A DNA stretch of 64,000 nucleotides from Alcaligenaceae bacterium. GTDB taxonomy: Bacteria > Pseudomonadota > Gammaproteobacteria > Burkholderiales > Burkholderiaceae_B. This document shows positions 34,741-43,145 of the stretch, piece by piece (the first letter of the stretch is position 1; every line of letters starts with the position of its first letter). Under the pieces are notes generated by a model. The model was not told the DNA's origin and searched no databases. It saw nothing but the letters and a program-made list of their open reading frames with translations. The stretch lies in contig JAJUGV010000004.1 in assembly GCA_029265795.1 (NCBI GenBank), positions 19,388 to 83,387 on the forward strand, read 5' to 3'. The position numbers and the translations under genes were made by a program.

Positions 34741-35628
34741 GTGATCAAACGTGAAACGCTGATGAACTGGCCCTTTGACGAAAAGGTTCACGCTTATACC
34801 AAGCGGGATGCCATGTTCTATGCCCTGAGCATCGGATTCGGCAGCGATCCAATGGATCCGACGCATTTGAACCATGTTCTGGAAGACAACACGCGTGTCT
34901 TTCCCACCATGGCGCTGGTACTGGCGCATCCCGGCCCCTGGACGGCGGATTCGGCTACCGGCGTCAACCGCAAGGGCGTGGTGCATGGCGAACAGCGCCT
35001 GGTGATTCATAAGCCCCTGCCGGCAGAGGGCACCGTGCGCTCACGCAATCGAGTCACCGCCGTGATCGACAAGGGCGAAGGGAAGGGCGCAGTGATCCAC
35101 ACCGAGCGCAATCTCCACGATGTGAAAACAGGTGAGTTGCTGGCAACCATCCAAGGAACTACTTTCTGCCGACGCGATGGGGGGTTTGATAAGGAGGGGG
35201 GCGGGGTCGAAGCACCCGTCCGTCCGGAACCCCCGGCCCGGCCGGAGCGGCCCTGCGATGTATCTGTAAACATGCCCACGTCGGCGGGGGCCGCACTGCT
35301 GTATCGGCTCAATGGGGATTACAACCCGATTCACTCGCATCCCGAGGCCGCCAAAGCTTCCGGGTTTGAACGTCCCATCACCCATGGTCTGCTGACGCTG
35401 GCGCTGGCTGCGCGGGCATTGGAAGCCGAGTGTGCACCCAGTTCGCTCATTGAGATCAATGCGCGCTTTTCGTCGACCATGGTGCCCGGGGAGACGCTCC
35501 ATGTCGAGATCTGGCATGGGCGCGAAGGTGAGGTTTGGTTCCGGGGCCTTTGCAAGGAACGAGGCGTCGAGGTGCTGTCGAAAGGCTACGCACGGCTCGC
35601 TCACATTGAACAGGAAGCGGCATCATGA
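34741..35628 (+). CDS. MaoC family double hot-dog hydratase
   Basis: 295 residues from the GTG at 34741, which has AGGAG 7 bases upstream; an earlier frame start at 34621 lies in the SDR gene. An N-terminal degenerate hot-dog domain (about 15-140) is followed by a C-terminal one bearing the R-hydratase motif GDYNPIHSHPEAAKASGFERPITHGL (residues about 194-219, with catalytic Asp and His). This is the layout of 2-enoyl-CoA hydratase 2. It would hydrate enoyl-CoA to the (3R)-hydroxyacyl-CoA for the preceding SDR. A proline-rich stretch (about 150-170) links the domains. Its stop overlaps the VOC gene start by 4 bases. Confidence 0.9.
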   Translation: MIKRETLMNWPFDEKVHAYTKRDAMFYALSIGFGSDPMDPTHLNHVLEDNTRVFPTMALVLAHPGPWTADSATGVNRKGVVHGEQRLVIHKPLPAEGTVRSRNRVTAVIDKGEGKGAVIHTERNLHDVKTGELLATIQGTTFCRRDGGFDKEGGGVEAPVRPEPPARPERPCDVSVNMPTSAGAALLYRLNGDYNPIHSHPEAAKASGFERPITHGLLTLALAARALEAECAPSSLIEINARFSSTMVPGETLHVEIWHGREGEVWFRGLCKERGVEVLSKGYARLAHIEQEAAS

Positions 35629-35993
35629 AAGTCATTCGATTGCAAACTGCATTTCTGGTTTCCGCTGACATGGATGCCCAGAGCCGGTTCTACGAGCAGG
35701 CGTTGGGGCTCAAACTCAAGTTCCGTGATGGTGATCGCTGGGCACAATACGATGCCAACGGCACCAGCATTGCTTTGGCCAGCCGCGAGGAGGCGCACCC
35801 CGCTACGCAAGGTGCGGTGCTGGTGTTCGAGGTCGAAAATTTCGACGGTGTGGCTGAGCACATCGAGCGACATGGCGGCCTGTGCCTAGGAGTACGCGAC
35901 ATGGGATCGCACGGTGCCGTGCTGTCGGCTAAGGACCCGAACGGCAATATCGTTCAGTTCTTTTGCCGGGCGGGGACGGAGCCAACGCGCTGA
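35625..35993 (+). CDS. VOC superfamily (glyoxalase-like) protein
   Basis: 122 residues, a single VOC module. Paired beta-alpha-beta-beta-beta units start with QTAFLVSADMDAQSRFYEQALGLKLKFRDGDR and end with VLSAKDPNGNIVQFFC. VOC proteins bind a divalent metal and act as isomerases, epimerases, lyases or ring-cleaving dioxygenases. The acidic residue of the C-terminal PNGNIVQFF strand is replaced by Gln, so the usual metal site may be incomplete. The start overlaps the MaoC stop by 4 bases (ATGA), and the next gene follows 11 bases later. A role on the same CoA thioester is inferred. Confidence 0.85.
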   Translation: MKVIRLQTAFLVSADMDAQSRFYEQALGLKLKFRDGDRWAQYDANGTSIALASREEAHPATQGAVLVFEVENFDGVAEHIERHGGLCLGVRDMGSHGAVLSAKDPNGNIVQFFCRAGTEPTR

Positions 35994-36004
35994 AGGAGCA
36001 CACT

Positions 36005-36976
36005 ATGCAAATCTGCAAGAACGACCCGCAAATCGCCGCCTTTGATCCTCGGGAGTTCCGACGGGCACTGGGAACCTTCCCTACAGGTGTGGCCATCATT
36101 ACCACAGTCACCGCTGCGGGGGTGCCGGTAGGTCTCACCTGCAACTCCTTTAGCTCGGTGTCGCTGACTCCCCCGCTGGTGCTGTGGAGTCTGCGGCGCG
36201 AGAGCAGAAGTCTGCAGGCATTTCGGGAGTCCAGCCATTTTGCGATCAATATCTTGTCAAAAGGGCAGAGTGTATTGTCGTCGCGCTTTGCCAGCAGCAA
36301 GATCGCCGACAAGTTCGAAGGGGTGTCTTACACCGCGGGAGCCGGCGGAGCCCCCATTATTGATGGCTGCCTGGCCCGTTTTCACTGCCGCAATTTTGCT
36401 GAACATGAGGCCGGGGATCACATCATTTTCATCGGGCAGGTCGAAAGATTCGACATGACGGCGGATGTCGAGCCGCTGGTCTTCTATCAGGGGGATTACA
36501 TGACCCTGGCCCAATCACTGAGCGAGATCGGCGCGAACGAAAATATTTCGATTCCCGAACTCATTGACGCTCGGGCACGTATTTACAGAAGCCTGTTGGA
36601 GCTGGCGTGCGTGCATGGCAGCGAAGAAGACTTCGACGCGATCGAGCGGCACCTGGTGGCCATGGAAGTGCTTACGAAACGCGAGGCAATGGTAGACCGG
36701 GCTCATGCCGCACTACACTTTTTCAAGTTGATCACGAAAGCGGCCCACAACGAACCGCTGACCGTGGTGGCCCAATCGCTGGATACGCTCATGCATCAGG
36801 CGGTAAACGACCAGGCCATGACCATGAGCTGGCCGTCAATGTTTCAGCCGGAACTCATTCCCTTGCGTCAGCGTATGCTCGAGGCCATGCGTGCCCGAGA
36901 TGCCGGCGCCGCCATTGAGGGGCTGGATGAATACTTTATGCAGGTGCGGCGTTATCAGAATGCTCGCACCCGCTGA
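36005..36976 (+). CDS. flavin reductase domain fused to an FCD-like ligand-binding domain
   Basis: 323 residues from the ATG at 36005 (AAGGAG 7 bases upstream). Residues about 14-165 form a flavin reductase-like split barrel: FRRALGTFPTGVAIITT, VGLTCNSFSSVSLTPPLVLWSL and FIGQVERFDMT. Residues about 185-320 are all helical and resemble the FCD domain found as the effector domain of FadR-type GntR regulators, with ELACVHGSEEDFDAIERHL and FFKLITKAAHNEPL. No DNA-binding domain is present. The histidines that bind metal in FCD domains are largely missing. The reductase probably supplies FMNH2 to the luciferase-like monooxygenase of this operon. The FCD part may gate it by binding the substrate; that is a hypothesis. 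Confidence 0.82.
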   Translation: MQICKNDPQIAAFDPREFRRALGTFPTGVAIITTVTAAGVPVGLTCNSFSSVSLTPPLVLWSLRRESRSLQAFRESSHFAINILSKGQSVLSSRFASSKIADKFEGVSYTAGAGGAPIIDGCLARFHCRNFAEHEAGDHIIFIGQVERFDMTADVEPLVFYQGDYMTLAQSLSEIGANENISIPELIDARARIYRSLLELACVHGSEEDFDAIERHLVAMEVLTKREAMVDRAHAALHFFKLITKAAHNEPLTVVAQSLDTLMHQAVNDQAMTMSWPSMFQPELIPLRQRMLEAMRARDAGAAIEGLDEYFMQVRRYQNARTR

Positions 36977-36982
36977 AAACAC

Positions 36983-38122
36983 ATGAACGCAGACAGGAGC
37001 CCACTGGTGTCAAGTCGCTTGTTCTCGCCACTGCAGCTGCGGTCGCTCACCTTGCCCAACCGAATTGTGATCTCGCCGATGTGTCAGTACAGCGCCGTTG
37101 AAGGCAATGCTAACGATTGGCACCTGTTGCATTTCGGGCAGTACGCAGTTTCCGGCGCGGGCCTGTTCATTATTGAGGCAACGGCAGTGGAGCCCGAGGG
37201 CCGCATCACCCCCGAATGTTTAGGGCTCTGGAATGATGAGAACGAAGCCGCGCTGCGCCGGGTGTTAGATACGGTGCGACCGTTTGCCTCGATGCCCTTC
37301 GGTATCCAGCTTGGACATGCAGGGCGCAAGGCCTCGGTGCGACGCCCGGGTCTGGGGCGCGGAAGCCTCACCCCCGAAGAGGGCGCATGGCAGACCAAAG
37401 GCCCCAGCACGCGTCCCTATGGGCCCGGCTGGCCGATACCCCAGGCGCTCGATCGGGCAGGCATGCAGCGGGTCATCCAGGCATTTGTTCGAGCTGCCCA
37501 ACGCGCAGACCGGTTGGGCTTGGATCTTCTGGAAATTCATGCCGCGCACGGTTATTTGCTCAGCTCATTTCTGTCGCCGCTGGCTAACGACCGAACGGAC
37601 GAATACGGGGGCAGTCAGATAAACCGCATGCGCTTCCCCCTTGAAGTGTTCGCGGCGGTACGTGAGGTGTGGCCACACCATAAACCCATGGGCGTCCGGT
37701 TTAACGGTAGTGATTGGAACGACGCCGGGCTGACATTGCAAGACGGCATCGCTTTTGCCAACGAGCTTAAGCGGGGCGGCTGCGATTATGTGGATATTTC
37801 TTCGGGCGGGAACGCGCCGTCGCGTATCCCGTTACGGCCGGGTTATCAGGTGCCATTTGCAACCGGCATTAAGCAAGCAGTAGACATCACCACCATGTGT
37901 GTGGGTCTGATTCGCGACCCTCATCATGCCGAGGCCATCGTCGCAAATCAGGAAGCTGATCTCGTCGGTATTGGCCGGGGTATGTTGAACAACCCGCGCT
38001 GGGCCTGGCATGCCGCCGAAGCTCTTGGCGCTCCCTTTGAAGTGCCGCATCAGTATCTGCGCGGCGCAACCAGCGAGGGCGTACCGTCGCAGGACATGGT
38101 CATGGTGAAGGATCCCGTCTGA
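36983..38122 (+). CDS. old yellow enzyme family NADH:flavin oxidoreductase (YqjM type)
   Basis: 379 residues from the ATG at 36983. A GTG at 37007 has AGGAG 7 bases upstream and would give a start typical of the family (LFSPLQLRSLTLPNR), so the true start may be 37007. The FMN-binding TIM barrel has the YqjM-type Cys in ISPMCQYSA, the substrate-binding HAGRKAS, HAAHGYLLSSFLSPLANDRTDEYGG (in two halves) and the GIGRGMLNNPRW end. Such enzymes reduce activated C=C bonds. Last gene of the operon, 6 bases after the flavin reductase fusion. In a CoA-linked pathway it would act like a 2,4-dienoyl-CoA reductase-type or enoate reductase; the substrate is not known. Confidence 0.9.
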   Translation: MNADRSPLVSSRLFSPLQLRSLTLPNRIVISPMCQYSAVEGNANDWHLLHFGQYAVSGAGLFIIEATAVEPEGRITPECLGLWNDENEAALRRVLDTVRPFASMPFGIQLGHAGRKASVRRPGLGRGSLTPEEGAWQTKGPSTRPYGPGWPIPQALDRAGMQRVIQAFVRAAQRADRLGLDLLEIHAAHGYLLSSFLSPLANDRTDEYGGSQINRMRFPLEVFAAVREVWPHHKPMGVRFNGSDWNDAGLTLQDGIAFANELKRGGCDYVDISSGGNAPSRIPLRPGYQVPFATGIKQAVDITTMCVGLIRDPHHAEAIVANQEADLVGIGRGMLNNPRWAWHAAEALGAPFEVPHQYLRGATSEGVPSQDMVMVKDPV

Positions 38123-38145
38123 CGCTTCGGCACAAATCGGCGCCG

Positions 38146-38160
38146 GCCGCCGCGGGCGGC
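38146..38160 (+). terminator. short GC hairpin after the OYE gene
   Basis: GCCGCC-GCG-GGCGGC (38146-38160), a perfect 6-bp stem with a 3-base loop ahead of the copA promoter, 23 bases after the preceding stop. No T run follows, so termination is uncertain. Confidence 0.3.
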
Positions 38161-38191
38161 TTGACCTTCCCATGATGGAAAGGTTTATGCT
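38161..38191 (+). promoter_or_regulatory. CueR-type copper-responsive promoter of copA
   Basis: -35 TTGACC (38161-38166), a 19-base spacer and -10 TATGCT (38186-38191). The spacer holds a 21-base dyad (ACCTTCCC...GGAAAGGT, 38165-38185) with seven of eight half-site pairs matching. Both the over-long spacer and the ACCTTCC/GGAAGGT dyad are signatures of MerR-family CueR/HmrR promoters. The cueR gene itself is downstream of copA. Confidence 0.85.
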
Positions 38192-38238
38192 GGCAGTATT
38201 CAATAGAACGATAGAACCGCTGAATACTGGAGCCGATC

Positions 38239-40722
38239 ATGACATCCGGGCAATCCGCCGCGAATCATCTTGCTGTCACTCTGCCGATCGAGGGCATGAG
38301 CTGCGCTTCCTGTGTCGGGCGTGTGGAAGCCGCACTTCGCAAAGTGGAAGGCGTACGTAAGGTCGCTGTGAACCTTGCGACCGAGCGCGCGGAAATTGAA
38401 GTTCTGGCAGGCACCAGCCGGCAATCGCTTATTGAGGCGATCGAGCGAACCGGCTTCGATGTGCCATCCAGCACGATCGAGCTGGCGGTCGAGGGCATGA
38501 GCTGTGCGTCTTGTGTCGGGCGCGTAGAGGCTGCGCTTCGCAAGGTGGAAGGCGTGCGTGAAGTGAGCGTCAACCTCGCGACAGAGCGGGCTACGGTTCA
38601 GGGCACCGCGGAAACACAGGCGCTGGAAGCCGCATTAGAAGCTGCCGGCTACGATGTGCGCCCCATTGACTCCACCGCCGATTCGGGCATGGAAGACGCA
38701 ACACTCAAGAAGGACGTAGAGCGTGAGGAACTGCGGCGCGATTTCCTGCTGGCCGTTGTTCTGGCGCTTCCGGTTTTCGTGCTGGAGATGGGCGCACACA
38801 TGATTCCCGCTGTGCATGGCCTTATTGAATCGACGATAGGCATGCACAACAGCTGGCTGATTCAGTTTGTGCTCACTACCCTGGTGCTGGTGTTGCCCGG
38901 GCGCCGTTTCTATCAGAAAGGGCTGCCGGCATTGTTGCGTGGCGGCCCGGACATGAACTCGCTGGTTGCAGTAGGTACCTTGGCCGCCTATGGCTACTCC
39001 GTCGTGGCGACTTTTGCTCCGGCGCTACTGCCGGCGGGCACAGTGAATGTGTACTACGAGGCCGCGGCGGTGATCGTCGCCCTCATTCTGTTGGGTCGCT
39101 TCCTGGAGGCCCGCGCCAAGGGTCGTACCTCCGCTGCCATACAAAGGCTGGTGGGCCTGCAGGCCAAGACGGCACGTGTGCGGCGTAACGGGTCCATGCA
39201 GGAAATCCCCGTTGCCGACGTGGTGGCAGGAGATCTTGTCGAAGTGCGTCCGGGCGAACGCATACCGGTGGACGGTGAACTCGTCGAAGGCGAAAGCTAT
39301 GTCGACGAGTCGATGATCTCGGGTGAGCCCGTACCGGTCGCGAAGACTGAAGGTGCACAGGTGGTGGGCGGCACGGTCAACCAGACAGGCGCTTTCACTT
39401 TCCGCGCGACGGCGGTAGGAAGTCAAACTGTTCTGGCGCAGATTATCCGCATGGTTGAGCAGGCTCAGGGTTCCAAGCTTCCCATACAGGCTATGGTGGA
39501 TAAGGTCACCATGTGGTTTGTGCCCGCTGTCATGGCGGCAGCCCTGCTCACGTTTCTGGTGTGGCTGGTGTGGGGGCCGACACCCGCGCTCACCTATGCC
39601 CTGGTGAACGCGGTCGCTGTGCTGATCATTGCCTGCCCCTGCGCCATGGGCCTGGCGACGCCCACGTCCATCATGGTGGGCACGGGCCGGGGTGCCGAGA
39701 TGGGTATCCTCTTTCGCAAGGGGGAAGCCTTGCAGCGTTTGCGCGATGCAAAGGTCGTAGCCGTAGACAAGACAGGTACGCTCACGGAGGGCAGGCCGGT
39801 ATTAACCGACCTGGAAGTGGCTGAAGGGTTCGAACGCGCGACAGTATTGGCTCACATCGCTGCAGTCGAAGCGCGTTCCGAGCATCCTATTGCACGCGCC
39901 ATCGTAGAGGCCGCCGAGTCTCAAGGGCTGACCCTGCCTGCCATTGACGGCTTCGATTCAATCACAGGGTATGGCGTGCGTGCACTGACGGGAGATACCA
40001 AGATAGAAATCGGAGCCGATCGCTACATGCGTAAGCTGGGCCTGGACGTGGCGCCCTTTGCTCAAGTTGCAGAGCGTCTCGGCCAAGAGGGTAAGTCTCC
40101 TCTTTATGCAGCCATCGGCGGAAAGCTGGCAGCGATTGTGGCAGTTTCAGATCCTCTAAAAGAAACGACGCCGGTGGCCATCGCTGCGCTGCATGAGCTT
40201 GGGCTTAAGGTAGCCATGATCACCGGCGACAACGAACGTACGGCGAAGGCAATCGCCCGCAAGGTTGGCATCGACGAGGTCATTGCAGAAGTGTTGCCTG
40301 ATGGAAAAGTCGATGCCGTTCAGCGTCTGCGTGCTGAACACGGTGCTGTCGCCTTTGTGGGGGATGGCATTAATGATGCGCCGGCACTCGCGGAAGCCGA
40401 TGTCGGCCTGGCCATCGGAACGGGTACTGACATCGCTATCGAAGCCGCAGATGTGGTGTTGATGTCCGGCAGCTTGCAGGGGGTGCCGAATGCTATTGCG
40501 CTGTCGCGCGCCACCATCGGCAATATCCGGCAGAACCTTTTTTGGGCATTTGTCTATAACACCGCGCTCATCCCCGTGGCGGCGGGCGTGCTATACCCTG
40601 CCTCGGGCATTCTGCTGTCACCCATTTTTGCAGCGGGCGCCATGGCGTTATCCAGCGTATTTGTACTGGGGAATGCTTTGCGGCTGCGCCGCTTTCAGCC
40701 GAATAATGTAGAGGCAGCTTAA
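38239..40722 (+). CDS. copA: copper-exporting P1B-type ATPase
   Basis: 827 residues; GGAG 7 bases before the ATG. Two N-terminal heavy-metal-associated domains carry GMSCASC (C22/C25 and C89/C92) and are almost the same sequence, 67 residues apart. The membrane core has the CPC motif C466-P467-C468 ([13 protein letters not shown]), the phosphorylation site D510 ([10 protein letters not shown]), HP in [12 protein letters not shown], and MITGDN and [11 protein letters not shown] in the ATP-binding and hinge regions. It exports Cu(I) from the cytoplasm. cueR starts within the copA stop codon (TAATG), so expression of pump and sensor is linked. The gene is driven by a CueR-type promoter. Confidence 0.97.
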   Translation: MTSGQSAANHLAVTLPIEGMSCASCVGRVEAALRKVEGVRKVAVNLATERAEIEVLAGTSRQSLIEAIERTGFDVPSSTIELAVEGMSCASCVGRVEAALRKVEGVREVSVNLATERATVQGTAETQALEAALEAAGYDVRPIDSTADSGMEDATLKKDVEREELRRDFLLAVVLALPVFVLEMGAHMIPAVHGLIESTIGMHNSWLIQFVLTTLVLVLPGRRFYQKGLPALLRGGPDMNSLVAVGTLAAYGYSVVATFAPALLPAGTVNVYYEAAAVIVALILLGRFLEARAKGRTSAAIQRLVGLQAKTARVRRNGSMQEIPVADVVAGDLVEVRPGERIPVDGELVEGESYVDESMISGEPVPVAKTEGAQVVGGTVNQTGAFTFRATAVGSQTVLAQIIRMVEQAQGSKLPIQAMVDKVTMWFVPAVMAAALLTFLVWLVWGPTPALTYALVNAVAVLIIACPCAMGLATPTSIMVGTGRGAEMGILFRKGEALQRLRDAKVVAVDKTGTLTEGRPVLTDLEVAEGFERATVLAHIAAVEARSEHPIARAIVEAAESQGLTLPAIDGFDSITGYGVRALTGDTKIEIGADRYMRKLGLDVAPFAQVAERLGQEGKSPLYAAIGGKLAAIVAVSDPLKETTPVAIAALHELGLKVAMITGDNERTAKAIARKVGIDEVIAEVLPDGKVDAVQRLRAEHGAVAFVGDGINDAPALAEADVGLAIGTGTDIAIEAADVVLMSGSLQGVPNAIALSRATIGNIRQNLFWAFVYNTALIPVAAGVLYPASGILLSPIFAAGAMALSSVFVLGNALRLRRFQPNNVEAA

Positions 40723-41135
40723 TGAATATCGGTGAAGCGGCCCGTGCAACGGGCGTATCGGCAAAGATGATCCGTTATTACGAAGAGATCGGCCTGATCC
40801 CAGAAGTTGCCCGTACACCCGCCGGTTATCGCGCCTACTCGGAAAGTGACCTCCATCGGCTCATCTTCGTGCGGCGTGCACGTGACCTGGGGTTTTCGGT
40901 CAAGGAAATCGCCGATCTGCTGAGTCTTTGGGGCGATCGATCGCGTCATAGTGCAGACGTCAAGCGTATCGCCCAGGCACATATCGAAGATCTGCGAAAG
41001 AAAATCGCTGAGCTGCGTGAAATGGTGGACACACTGCAGACTCTGGTGGACTGCTGCGCCGGAGATGAGCGGCCGGACTGCCCGATTCTGGAGGGCCTGG
41101 AGCAGGACCTTCCCCGGTGTACCGGGGGAACCTAA
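40722..41135 (+). CDS. cueR: Cu(I)-responsive MerR family regulator
   Basis: 137 residues. The N-terminal MerR helix-turn-helix and wing are [22 protein letters not shown] and RTPAGYRAYSESDLHRL (in two parts). A long dimerisation helix follows. The metal-binding loop has C112 and C120 in CCAGDERPDCPIL, matching the two Cu(I) ligands of E. coli CueR; a further Cys sits at 111. It should sense cytoplasmic Cu(I) and activate the two promoters with 19-base spacers, before copA and copZ. Translation begins on the last base of the copA stop codon. The 3' end of the gene contains an imperfect GGT-centred hairpin near 41110-41130 that may slow transcription into copZ. Confidence 0.95.
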   Translation: MNIGEAARATGVSAKMIRYYEEIGLIPEVARTPAGYRAYSESDLHRLIFVRRARDLGFSVKEIADLLSLWGDRSRHSADVKRIAQAHIEDLRKKIAELREMVDTLQTLVDCCAGDERPDCPILEGLEQDLPRCTGGT

Positions 41136-41141
41136 AGATGC

Positions 41142-41336
41142 TTACGCTGCCTTCGGAGGAAAACCAGCGTCGTTGAGCGCGGCCTCTATCTGTTCGCGAC
41201 TGGCTGATGTGGCAACTTCGAGTTTGCGGGTGGGCGGATCTGCCTTGACCTCTGCCTGGGGGTCCACTGACTGAATGGCCTTAGTGACACCCCGTACGCA
41301 CCCGCCACAAGTCATGTTTTCTATATGGAACTGCAT
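41142..41336 (-). CDS. copZ: copper chaperone (HMA domain protein)
   Basis: 64 residues from the ATG at 41336 (AGGAG 6 bases upstream); a longer frame to 41414 overlaps the promoter. A single heavy-metal-associated domain with metal-binding C10 and C13 in ENMTCGGCVRGV, then the ferredoxin-like fold ending in SREQIEAALNDAGF. It should deliver Cu(I) to CopA. The motif MTCGGC differs from the GMSCASC of CopA. The gene is convergent with cueR (6-base gap) and has its own CueR-type promoter. Confidence 0.93.
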   Translation of the reverse strand: MQFHIENMTCGGCVRGVTKAIQSVDPQAEVKADPPTRKLEVATSASREQIEAALNDAGFPPKAA

Positions 41337-41361
41337 AGGGTTCTCCTGAAGAAATGTGGGA

Positions 41362-41392
41362 AGCGTAAACCTTCCCACAATGGTAAGGTCAA
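41362..41392 (-). promoter_or_regulatory. CueR-type copper-responsive promoter of copZ
   Basis: On the minus strand, -35 TTGACC (41387-41392), a 19-base spacer and -10 TACGCT (41362-41367). The dyad ACCTTACC...GGGAAGGT (41369-41389) has seven of eight half-site pairs matching, the same pattern and the same mismatch position as the copA site. The -35 overlaps the stop codon of the upstream gene. Confidence 0.85.
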
Positions 41393-42348
41393 GAGGCGGG
41401 GCTGTCCGCCTCACGCATCGTAATCAATCTGCCAATACGGGCGAGCAGGGCGGTGACGATGATGGCCACTGCCAATCTTGTCCATACGATCGCGGACAGG
41501 TCGGCGCCCATCAGGATTATCAGAAGGGTGTCTTCGATGATGCTGTGGCACAGGCCGAGGAAGGCCATCGTTAAAAAGATGTCACGACGTGAGAGCTTGC
41601 CGGTCTGCGCTTCACGAATCAATAAGCCTGCGCCGATGCTCAGACCCAGAGTAATGCCGATGATGGTGACATTACTGGCTTCTCGGCCGATGCCGATCAA
41701 CCGCAGCAAGGGGGCAAGCATCGAGTGCATCAGACGCTCGATGCCCAGCACCTTCAAGATACGCAACAGGGCCATTAGCGCGACAATGACCGCAAACATC
41801 ACGGCTAGCGCCTTGAGCTGGTTGATTGCCCACGCAGCTAGCGTGGGGTCGGTGACTTCGGGGCGCCATAGCATGGCGGCGGGTTCCTGTAGGCTGCCGG
41901 TCGCTGAGTAAACGACATTCAGCAATGCGCCTGTAAACAGGGCTCCGCCGAGCCGAATCATTAATGTGGCGCGCCAGGGCACACCGGTGGCTTTGGCGAC
42001 TGCGCCTTCTACGGGCAGTGCGTGCGCCATCAGAATCATGGTGCCTAATACGCTGACCTGAGCGATTGTGAGGGGTGTGTCGAACGATAGGTCTGCGAAG
42101 AGGGCGAGACCTGTATAGATGTTGGTGAGCAAGACGGCTGCCCATACGATCCCGACTTCCGCGGGGAGCCCGACCAGCTGCATGACAGGTTCCAGCAGCA
42201 TGGCCAGAAACTGTGTGCCGCCCATCATATCCAGTGCCTTCACGATGATCAGGGCGGGGATCATCAAGCGGATCAGAACTAAATAGGATGAAAAGGCGTC
42301 ATGAAACAGCCGCTTTACCGCTGCGGCCATTGCGGCGAATTGAGGCAT
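41389..42348 (-). CDS. nucleoside-recognition (Gate) domain membrane protein
   Basis: 319 residues, integral membrane protein with about eight hydrophobic segments. Two halves resemble the nucleoside-recognition/Gate domain found in SpmA/SpmB, YjiH and nucleoside transporters: VLIRLMIPALIIVKALDMMGG with LPAEVGIVWAAVLLTNIYTGL in the first, and FLGLCHSIIEDTLLIILMGADL in the second. The polar FLGLCHSIIEDT stretch may line a pathway. Its substrate is unknown. The 3' end overlaps the copZ promoter. There is no copper-type motif in it, so a link with the copper genes is not supported. Confidence 0.78.
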   Translation of the reverse strand: MPQFAAMAAAVKRLFHDAFSSYLVLIRLMIPALIIVKALDMMGGTQFLAMLLEPVMQLVGLPAEVGIVWAAVLLTNIYTGLALFADLSFDTPLTIAQVSVLGTMILMAHALPVEGAVAKATGVPWRATLMIRLGGALFTGALLNVVYSATGSLQEPAAMLWRPEVTDPTLAAWAINQLKALAVMFAVIVALMALLRILKVLGIERLMHSMLAPLLRLIGIGREASNVTIIGITLGLSIGAGLLIREAQTGKLSRRDIFLTMAFLGLCHSIIEDTLLIILMGADLSAIVWTRLAVAIIVTALLARIGRLITMREADSPAS

Positions 42349-42429
42349 CTACAAAGTAAAAGGGGACAAGCGAAGAGGGCGGCAGGCAGCGTGGCTGCAC
42401 TGCCGGCGAATGCTGGGGTTTACCCGTAT

Positions 42430-43143
42430 TCACTTAGTATAGCTGCGATCCCCGAATATTGCGGAGCCGATGCGTACTTCTGTGGAGCCTTCGGCAATAG
42501 CGAGGTCGTAGTCGCCACTCATGCCCATCGATAAGCGACCCAATTCTATGCCCGGAATCCCCAGTTTCTTCATCTCATCGCGTAGTTCGCGCAAGCGACG
42601 AAAGCAGGCCCGTACCGCGTCGGGTTGCGGGTCGTTGACGGCCATGGTCATGAGCCCGCGCACACGCAGGCTGGGCGTGTGGCTGGATAAATAGCTGAGA
42701 AAGTCTTCGAGTTCGAGCGGGTCCAGGCCGAATTTGCTTGGTTCGTTGGAGGTCTTGACCTGTACTAAAGCATCCAGGGTGCGCCCTTCAAGTTGCAGCC
42801 GCTTTTCCAGCGCGTCGGCCAGTGACTGACGGTCAAGCGACTGGATTTCGTGTGCGTATCTGGCGATGTCGCGCGCTTTGTTGGTTTGCAGGTGGCCGAT
42901 CATTACCCACTGTATTTCGCTGCCGGCCAATTCCTTGGACTTGTCGCGGATATCCTGCGCTTTGTTCTCACCGAAGCGACGCATGCCGCTAGCGATGGCT
43001 TCCTGAATAGCATCAACGCCGAAAGTCTTGCTGACCGGAAGCAGAGTGACGCTGCCGGCCGGCCGGCCGGAAGCCAGGGTGAGTTCGTCGATGCGTGCCC
43101 GTAATGCCGCGATGCGGGTGGAAATGGTAGAGGCTTTACTCAT
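42430..43143 (-). CDS. yggS: YggS family PLP-binding protein
   Basis: 237 residues, PLPBP/YggS family. The PLP lysine is K39 in LPVSKTFGVDAI; family motifs FGENKAQD, WVMIGHLQTNKAR and GRLSMGMSGDYDLAIAEGSTEVRIGSAIFG (parted here at usual boundaries) follow. It acts in vitamin B6 homeostasis rather than as an enzyme with a known reaction. It is the last gene of a four-gene operon (DUF3182, hydrolase, LLM, yggS), 2 bases after the LLM gene. The link to the preceding genes is unexplained. Confidence 0.94.
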   Translation of the reverse strand: MSKASTISTRIAALRARIDELTLASGRPAGSVTLLPVSKTFGVDAIQEAIASGMRRFGENKAQDIRDKSKELAGSEIQWVMIGHLQTNKARDIARYAHEIQSLDRQSLADALEKRLQLEGRTLDALVQVKTSNEPSKFGLDPLELEDFLSYLSSHTPSLRVRGLMTMAVNDPQPDAVRACFRRLRELRDEMKKLGIPGIELGRLSMGMSGDYDLAIAEGSTEVRIGSAIFGDRSYTK

Positions 43144-43145
43144 AT

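Noticed and set aside
22004..38122. Genomic island or transposon around the catabolic block
   Set aside because: There is no integrase, transposase, tRNA junction or direct repeat at its ends, so a mobile origin is not supported.
41110..41130. TTCCCCGGT-GT-ACCGGGGGAA hairpin at the end of cueR as a firm terminator
   Set aside because: It is within coding sequence, has one extra G and no T run on either strand; mentioned only as a possible pause.
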